A DNA stretch of 64,000 nucleotides from Syngnathus acus (Eukaryota > Chordata > Actinopteri > Syngnathiformes > Syngnathidae): assembly GCF_901709675.1 (NCBI RefSeq), contig NC_051100.1, positions 10,510,786 through 10,574,785 on the forward strand. Direction: 5' to 3'. The position numbers and the translations under genes are program-made. The notes under the pieces are model-generated. The model did no database searches and was not told where the DNA came from. It saw only the letters and a list, made by a program, of their open reading frames with translations. Within the stretch, counting starts at the first letter, position 1; every line of letters starts with the position of its first letter. Below are positions 52,601 to 62,800 of the stretch, in pieces.

Positions 52601-53789
52601 GCCTGCTAGCCTCATCTCCATAAAGGCTTCTTGCTACCCCCACCTGAATTGAACTGCCACAAGTTATAGCACTGGAATCAACAGCAGTAAGGGACACCAT
52701 GGAAATGTTCAATCTGGAAGAAACTTTGATATCATATGCAAATTCTTGATGCAGCATTAAAGTGCCACACGCATTTGTGTTGAAATGTGGCGGGAAGCCA
52801 GAGGAGCTGGACAAAATCGATGCACGCACAGAGAGAACATGCTAACTCTAAGGCAGGGTTGTCAAACTCATTTTTTTCGCCGGCCGCATTGTAGTCATAG
52901 CTTCTTTCGGAGGGCCATTATGACTGTCAACTCAAATAAATGTATGAGCACCTCATATTATACACAGTAAAAGCTACAAAACAAACTGACAAATAACTCG
53001 TTTTCAAATCAGACGAGTAAAAACTGGTCAAATATTAAAAAGAAAAGATATTAAAAGTGAAGACAATTTACAATTCTAGTAATGACACAACAATTTGATG
53101 CACAATTTGTCTTCGCGGGCTACATAAAATGATGTGGCGGGCCGTATCTGGCCCCCAGGCCTTGAGCTTGACACCTGTGCTCTAAGGTATCACAATATGG
53201 GATACTACAAATGATGGTGATTTGCAAGCCCATGTCATTGCTGACTTAATTTTTGAAGGGGGGCTCAGGGACCGTCGCTCGAGATGAGAGAAAATAGTCT
53301 AACAGTTTAAGAACAATGTTTCTGAAAATACAAGTGCAAGGAATTTAAGGGTTTAATCATTTACGATCCAGAACCGCTGCCGGCTTCTAAGGGCCTGAGC
53401 TCATCTAAAAAAGACTGCCGCAAAAGTGGAAAAAAGTGTGCTGTGGTCCGATGAATCCACATTTCAAATAGTTTTGGGAAATCATGGATGTTGTGTCCTC
53501 CAGGCCAAAGAGCAATTGGAATTGTTATCAACTCAAAGTTTAAAAGCCAGCATCTGTGATGGCCTGGTTGGCTGGGGTTACTTAATGTCAATGTGCACAG
53601 TGACTCCACATCTTACCTTACTTCACAAGAATGGACACTGAGCTCCTTGTGGAGGAGACCACTGGTAAGGTTGTAGACTAATACAGACCCATTGCTGGTG
53701 CCTGAGAATAGACAAAAAGGAGTGCAGCAAGATAAAGAGTAGGGATGAAGCAAAATTTAAATCCTTGGCCACAAATGTTAAATCGATCG

Positions 53790-53834
<45 letters not shown>

Positions 53835-56800
53835 GGCTGTCTGTGTCATGAGTTAGTACTGTGATGTGTCAGATGATATTGTGTTTAATAGGCCTACATA
53901 TGTTTGACTGATATTATCATAAGCAATAGAGAGACAATGTTGAGATTGTTAACTTTTTTATAAGTTCAGCAGGGGACCAAATACTGAAATTATTCTTCCC
54001 TTATTATATTAATATTACAAAAGTATAACTTTCTTATTGCGTGAATATTACACTAGTATAATAAAACAGCATTTATTAGTTGCCATATACCAACAAGCAC
54101 AAACTTGACATCAATAAAAACAACAACTTCTTTTACTGGTACATCTAAAATTCCTCTGCAATGCTACATTCTGATTTTGTTTCTCATTTTTAAACTGTAT
54201 ATGATTGCTTAACACATTAATGATACTCTCTCTGAATCTCATTTCAGACATCCAGCATCTTTTTAATAAGTATTTTGAAAATGAAATCACCCATTTGAGC
54301 CAGCTCACTCGGCATTGACGCATAAAATTCAATCCCTTCCACCAATTTTTCTCTGTTCAGTAATTACGTTTATTATCTCTATCATAATCGTTCAAGAGGA
54401 AATCCAATTTACACTGCTGTTTATTTTATGTTACATACACCACAGAGAGAACCTATAACACTTCCCTCGTGGGTGACATCAAATATATTTCTCTGTTATA
54501 TACTCATGGTAGTCACAGAATAAGTCTTATGAATGAGATCAACTCCCACTTGGCTCCTCAACTAGGGTTTTTCCCCTGTGTAAACACAATGAATAATTTT
54601 CAGATTTGTTGCTCGATGTAAACTACTCCCACTCTTATCAAAATAAAGAAGTGAAGCTTTTCCCTGGGGTAAGAAGATCCGTAACGCTTCAAAAAGCCTT
54701 TCTACAATGGCTGCCGTAGGATACAGTTGAGCCTTTTCATTTGAGCAGCCCCCCCCCCATAATTTCCATAATATCTTTTATTTCTTATCCACCCATGGAC
54801 AGTCCTCTCGATTCATTTTGGTTAAAATAGTTTGAATGCAGTCAACCTAATCAAGATTTTCAGTGATTTTCTTTTCTTTTTGAAAAATCTATATAATTCA
54901 ATACAAGTAGGCAAAGAAACGTACCGGTTAGTCATGTTCCAATACTTTTATGCACATTTCAAAACCCAACTGATGGCCCGCGGCAACTTCCCAGCACAGG
55001 CCACCTTCAGACAATGGCAAGCCAAGGCCAGATTTCTAATAAGTCACAGCCGCAGAGAATAGCCCAAAAGTGACAAAAGCCGAGGAATAAAAGATGTTTT
55101 AAGATAAGATTTATGCAGCCCAATGTGATTTTACAGATAAGGCTGGATAATGATGAGAACCTAGATTACTTTTTCATATTTAATCAAATTTACTTCAACA
55201 CCAATCATTTTGTGTGCACTCAGTTGATAATTGAATGTAGCCTGTAACTCATCCACAGAAATGTTCTATCTTTAGGTCAACACAATAAAAAAAATATATA
55301 CCACTGTATATGTGACGATACAGTAGATGCTTATTAGATGTTTTTTGAAAGAACAATATCTCATTGCTGTTTAAATTGACTAGTTACATCGGTTTTCAAG
55401 CAGGTGTTCATTCCAACAAAACCAGAAGGTAAAGGAATCCCATCAATTTCATTAGGCACATTGGTAATGCTGTGGGAAGTTAATTTATCATTCCCGACAC
55501 TTTCAAAAGCACTGATGCAACCCGTTTCGGAAACGAGCAATAGTGATGAAACAACACCAACTGAGGGGACACAAATCTCTGATGAGGTTTTGAGAACAGC
55601 TCAAAAGAACATGTCAACCATTTCTGACATATGGAATTAATTGTATCAACATGTCAACATGTTCCACTTTCTAACCATATGGTATAAAAGATATATTTTA
55701 TTCTTGTAACCTTTATTTATGCAGATAAGGCATTTGAGACCTGTCAATCAATCATAAGCCTACGTTTAACTCAAACAGTGTTCCACACAATTCACCATCA
55801 ACTTCAGCTCCGCAGAAAAATTGTAACTTTTAGATAAAGTTCATGGTCAGTAAACCCATTAATTGGTTTAGGGCAGAGGAAGCAAAAATAAAAAATCAGT
55901 GTGGAAATATTTATTTATTTATCTATGGCGAGAGTGTGTTTGCAACAGAACCTACCAACAGCCAGCATCGGTTGGTAATGGTTGATATTTTTGGTTGTAA
56001 GAGGTGGACACATGCGGATGGCAAAAGGTGGCAGTGGCAAACCAGAGAGGAGTCCGGTCAACAGGAACTTGAGCTGGACTTCTTGCTGGTTGGAGGATGG
56101 AAGAGGGGCCTCACCAGCGATTAAAGTTTGACCTAGAGATAAAAAATGTTACACCACACATTTTAAACTAAAATAATTGCACCTTGATTTTTTTTTGTCA
56201 TTATCTTGCAGTCTTATGCAAAGTTCATTCAACTGTCAAAAAAAGTAAACATTTGGTTTTCCTAGGGATATAAATATAGATATATATTATATATAAATGC
56301 TGTATCACAGCAATCAAAAAATATTAAGCACCAATTATCTTGTTTTTATTATCACTTTATATTTTCATTCCTATTTTATTTTTAAAGGACTGAAACATAC
56401 TGAGAATTGTATACCCTGAATGGTCAGTATTTTCTTTCTGGTCTGCCGAGAAAGTCTTCTTCACTCAAAATCAGCCCCCCCAAAAACCAACAGACTGCAA
56501 ATAATGCTTGCGATAGCAATTTCTGCCAACACCAAATGACCAACAGACAATTTATGAGATGATTTGAAGGGGCTGTCTACAGTAAGAATACTGTGCACAA
56601 ATAGCTGTTTTCAACAGGCATCGAATAACTCAAAAAAGATTACAGACAAATGTGTACTATGTTGACACACAATAGTGCAGAAGATGCTGTGCAGATGTAC
56701 CTATCATGCTGTTGAGAGAGAGATTCTGAATATGTTTCTGGTTTGGAGCCAGCGGAGCTCCACAAAAGGACACAGGGGAGTAGAGCGGGGATAAACCTGA

Positions 56801-59800
56801 ACTGCAACACAAGGGCCAAGATCAAAATTTAATCCAATAGATCATGGAAGTATGGCACTGCACCTGTCTTCCATGAGTTGAAGCCAAGAGAATTTTAAGC
56901 ATATTAAGACTCAGCAGCAATATCATAAGGTGAAGCTATGAGGCAAACATCACATGCATTTTTAATTAATACTGCTAGGATGGATGGATGGATGGAGGAC
57001 TTATTTGCCTATGCAGTATTACCTTGATAGTAGGCACATAAAAAAAAAAAAAAAGAGAAATACAGTCATGTCTCCCTAACAGAAGCTTAGAAATTTCATA
57101 TCAAAGAAAAGCATGATAGCTTAAATCCTGCATGGCCTACCTGCAACAGTCTCTAAGAAGCCTAAATTTAGGTCAGAGGATTATGCAGTTTTTAGGAAAG
57201 TTTATTTAAGGCGCCTGAAAAAAATAGTCTGACTCTTACTGTGACTTCATCCTTCACTTTAAGCCTGTTTGTGAATGAATGTCACTCCAGAAATGTTGAG
57301 CAGTGTGTGTGTGTGTGTTTGTGTACCTTGGATTGGCAGTAGCTTTGCCTGCAACGGCTTTAAGCTCCCATAGCATGACTCTGCCATCGCTGACCATGAG
57401 AGCCGCATTGTTTTCATTGATGGGGCAGATAACCATGCGATATGGCCGGACAGTCTTGGTGATACGGATAGCATCGCACTGAGAGCGGAGGTCATACACA
57501 AGCTCCTGGGCACTCTGTTCTGGGTCTGAGAAAAAAAAAAAGAATAAATTATGTAGATATGACTGAAAGGTAGAAAGTCAGGAAAAAGATGTAGGAATGA
57601 GGGGGCATGCTGACAGCTGTTGAGCATGTGAATAAAAAAAAAGACAAGTGTGGAACAAGGCATTGGGTGAGGTGTTAATAAAATAAAAGAGGCAAGGAAA
57701 TAAATGGGATGGTTAGTAGAAAAGGTAAGCGTGAGGGGAAGTCAGAGTAGAACTATAAAGCGAGAGGATTTAAGGAGATAAGTACCAGGAACAGAAAAAT
57801 GCGTTTAAATGAGGGTGTGAGAGACTCATAAAAGAAAAGGTGGGGGAAGCAAGAAAAGAAGCTGTAGAGATCGGCAAAGAAGAAATAAGGCAGAAAGAGA
57901 GAGACATTTCCTGAGACAATAGACTCCCGTAACACTAAACCAAAGATAAATGAGATAGTAAGAGCCTGAATGCCCAGTGGAGCATAGAGAGAAAAGCCTC
58001 AGGCTCCAACTGCACTATATGACGGCTGAATCAATGAAGAGGGGAAGACAGCGTTTCACGCGAGTTAGTAGAAATGGTCCCCGTTGCATGTGTGAGGTTG
58101 GGCATACCTGTTGCTGCTGATCCTTCTTCAAGAGTTGTGGTAGAACGGCACACGCGAAGGGTGATGCATCCGTTCTCATGGAGGCAATACAGGGCATCCC
58201 TCTGGGCGCAGGGGATCACCTGAGATATACAGTTGAGGTAAAGATCATTGCGTTTGCGATCATTCGCCATTCTGCCGGTGATATCACGTCACGACTAAAT
58301 GTGTTCATGTTCTGTTGCACTCCAGCCAGTTTCACAGATAATGGTCACAAATTGCTATACAGTAATCCCTTGTTTATCGCGGATAATTGGTTCCAAAAAC
58401 CACCCGCGATAAGTGAAATCAGCGAAGTACGGTCACCAACAAGAAGTACTGGGCAGGCTAACGAGTTAGTGGAAATGATGCTAAATCCGCGATGTAGTGA
58501 AGCCGCGATAAACGAAACGCAAAGTAGCGAGGGGTCACTGTAATGGCAATGAGCAAGATCACAAGATACACAACAGCATCAAGTACATAAAACAGACAAT
58601 GTGTCATAGAAGTAAGAAACCTGGTGAAAAAAAAGGGGGACATTGATTTGATCTGACTTTTAAGGAGCAGTTTTTTATTTTTTTTGGACAGCATACATCG
58701 CCACGTAGATACAGTCTGACTACCTTGTAGGAGTAGATAGTTTAGTTAGGGGGGGAAATTCACACAGGGGGAAGCATAAAACATCTTTAATTTTAAGTAA
58801 AAACTGATAGCGCATGTGTAAATGATAAATGGAAAGAAGTGAAGCATGGTGTCTAAATGTCTCTTTGAAATGTGATGCTTTTACCCTCTACATTAACGCA
58901 CGCTTAAGCTTTTACCATCAGTCGTGTAATTAACTGTGCGGGAGGCACTAGAAAACATGGAAAAAAGGAGTACTTGCATATGCAAAGCATCTCATCACGT
59001 TCCAGAACAGAATTGGCTCAATGAAAACATCCGGGGTCACCAACATGGAGCCCGTGATAGCTCTCAAGGACTTCACGAGCTGCACTATTGTGATTGTGAT
59101 GTGTGAGAAAGGTTGTAAAAGTGGTCATTTGAAAATATTAACACATTGAGCAATTCATAGAAATAAAGACTTGTATAGTGACATTTCTTGGTTTAAATCA
59201 ACGTTTATAAATATTGTGAGAAATCACTGACACGAGTCTTTACATAATACTTAAAGGGGACGTTAACTCCCAAATTTTCTTTTTATATGCTGTATGTGCA
59301 GACATAAATATAAAATAAAATAAAGTCATCTATTTCCAATTAAAAATCTGTTCTCCAGTTGAAAGAAAATTGTCACCCAAAGGTCACCGGTGCGACTGAA
59401 CCTAATAATTAGGATAAACAAGACATCACACATCAAGTTCAATGCCGGGCATGTTTGGTGCGAACTGCTGGCTTCTTATTGCACTTTAATGAGATCGAGA
59501 AAGAAAAGTAGAAAACGTTATCATTTATGCTGGGCGTGTAGTTGTCCTCTTGGATGATTCATCTATAATCAAAGATTTCTGTAAAGCCCGGCGATAAATA
59601 GAGTACACTACTTAGAGGGGAGGCACAGACGGTGAGGAATGAAGTACGTAAGAGCTCCACAGTACTGGCACAGACTTACTTTAGCGAAATGAACCATCCA
59701 GGGAATAACAGGTTCCAAAACATTCATGCTGAAGGTGTTTCAATATCAGAGCCTTGTTAATTAAAAAAAGGCCGAGAGTAAAACAAATTTTGAACTTGGG

Positions 59801-62800
59801 TGATCAAAGTCATATTCTTACAATGTAGTTAGCCTAATTCATATAAGATTTTAAATGCATACAACCTAGGCGATAAAAGTTACGCAGAGCCTCACCTGGA
59901 TGAAGGGCACTCCAGAACGCTCAATGGCAACAACTCCCACAGTCTGGCTGAGCTCCAAGTCCAGAATGAGGATCTCCCTGGGATAAAGCAGCAACATGTG
60001 GTTCCTTTTGGAGGGCAGGTAAGACAGCTGCAGGCAGTCATTCAATGTCACTGCCTCTGCGCTATGGGCCACAAAGTTGGGGGCATACAAAAGAGAAAGA
60101 CAGTTTGTCAAATGATATATTTTTTTTCACATTCTATACTTATATATTATACCTAGATTCTACTGTCCATCACTATTTTTCGATAAGATCCCATACAGAG
60201 AAACACCAGACTAACGCCAGCCAGTGAGATCATCATATGGAGAAGGCGATGAAGCTAAAAATGACTTGAGAAAAAAAACATCAGGAGCTATTGAGTTCTG
60301 CAAGATTAGAAGCTCCTTGATGCAGGCAAATGGGGTCAAAAATGAGCAAACCTCGAAGTCTTCTATGTACCAAAATCAATTTTGATCTAGCGATCAAAGA
60401 TTCCACAATAATAAGCGTCTGTGCTATATTGCATTGGAAGGGGATTCCAATACAGGCTGTTGCTCTATTGTGTCTTTTTCAGTATTTCGAAACATTTACC
60501 CACTTGTATTTTTATGTTGCCTAGGAAACCATTTTTTCTTAGAGTTTAGAGCTCAGAACTGTCATTATATCTACAAGGTCTCTCTAAATCAGACATAAAC
60601 ATACAGATTTGACTGTGCGTGATAACTGTACACAAAGCTGAGAGCCGAGAATCAGATCCTGCATTCATGTTTGCGTAAACTGCCAAATTAGTGGCTGCCT
60701 ATTGAGACATTTATGACATAATGCAGTCATTAAGACAGCATGTTTAAGACTTTTTTTCAAATCGGCCACCTATCAAGCGTAGGAAAATAATTGTGAGAGA
60801 GACTAGAGTAAGATTTTAAATAAAACAAACATGAAATGGACATGATGAGCGAGGAAGGAGAAAGAATGAAGACAAGCAAGATAAATGTGTGCATGCGTGT
60901 GTGACTGTGTGTGACTGTGGGTGCGCGTGTGTGTATCAAGCCTATTAGCTGGGTGTGTAGACACACTGCAGGGAGCAACTGTTAGGAATAAGCCAGTATA
61001 ACAGGCACAAGCATAGTGGATGCCAAAAATGAATGCTTGGTCCATATTTATACTGTTTTCTTTAAAAAGAGGTTCATGTGGTAGCCACATAACTTCAAAT
61101 AAAGGCAACCCTTACATGTTTTCTTAAAATGTTCTGGGACATTTTTCACTAGTCTTCAGGCAATCTATATTTGGCAACTTCCTGATTGGTTTTATATGTT
61201 ATTGAAATGTTTGAAACCATCTGATAATTTGGCAAATGTGTCACCGTAAAAATGAACACAGCTCACAATAAAAAATCTTGTACCAGATCCGGTATGCATA
61301 GTCAAAATTGCCCTTCCTTTTAAGCAGCCTCTGGGATTTGGAGCCATATGGTTCATATGAGCTGGGCTTTTGATATCAAAACAGTAACAGGCACAGCTAC
61401 AGCCAGTAAACTGAGGTGAATGTTTTAAAAACAAACTAAAACATACTGTACATATATAAACATAATAATAACAATGAAGAAAATAGCCCTTAAAGAAAAA
61501 CCTTCACATTAAAAGTATGGCTGGAAACTAGCAATTGAGGTAAATTGTGTTTTAACGCTACACTACATAATTATTTATTGGTAAATATAAATATGAAAAA
61601 ACTATGAAAATCTAGTGTATTATATTGCAGATGTGGTCATATACAAATATGTATTCTGGCAATACTTGTTACTACATGACCCGGGTATATTCGATGTGTC
61701 TACTCTGTGCTTATTTTCAAATAGTTCTGAAGATGTATGAAAGGTGGTTCTTACGTGGGCTTTTCATTGGTGATTAGCACTTTGACCTTGTTGAGAGCTT
61801 TCTTGGCACCGGTAGGAGGCGGAGCAGCTGTGGGTGTAGGCTTGGTGTGGGCGGGGCTTGCGTGTGGGCTTGCAATGTAAACCTTTTTGCCCGCACTTCC
61901 CGGTGGTTTTGAGTGGGAAAAGTCTGTGATGAAGACTATTCCTTCGCTCGTCAGCACTAGAAAAAGACAGTAAAAGATCTCGAGCACGTTTGTCATGAAA
62001 AATCAAGTGTTAATTACGCAACAGCTTCAATTAGACATTATTGTAGAGGTGCAACGATTAATCGACAACCAATCGAATATCAAATTAATCTATTAATCTT
62101 ATTATTAATAAAATCATTTAGTTTTTTTTCCATTTAAAATCTATTTGAAATTTAAATCTAAAATCGTCCTTATGCTCAAAATTCCAGCCTCTCTATACTA
62201 AATATTCTCTAGTTTCTGTAGTCTTCCAAGAAACAGGGTCCATTAACTTTGTATTGAACAGAATAAAACATTTCTTTTTAATTTGAATACTTTTATCAAC
62301 ATTTTTGCCTTTTCTTTTATGTTTTACGAACCAAATCACTAACCAAATCATCATTAATTAACATTTGTGCATTTTCTGCAGTCAATTTGAAATAATGTCA
62401 GGTTTTTTAATAAAGGGGTTAAAATAAAACATGTTTTGTGTATCCGATTCATTAAATAATCAATAAAATAATCAACATATTACTCGATTACTCAACGAAT
62501 CGTTCCATTATTGTGTACATACATGCCATGTTGGATGGGTCAAACGGGTCAAAAGAAAACGACAGAATGTTTTCCGCATAGCTTTTCTTCCACAGCTTGG
62601 TTCCTGTGTCTCCATTCCATAGAATGATGTAGTTTGGTGGATGCACGGCCAACAAAAGATCACGGGACACATCCTGATTCCACAGCCACTCCAAATCTGA
62701 AAGAAAAGTCGAGGAAGCCAGATAAGAACAGACGGGAATGAAGGAGAGGAATGCATAGTGTTGCAGCAGGACATATAGAGTGATGGCAATAGTATTGTAA

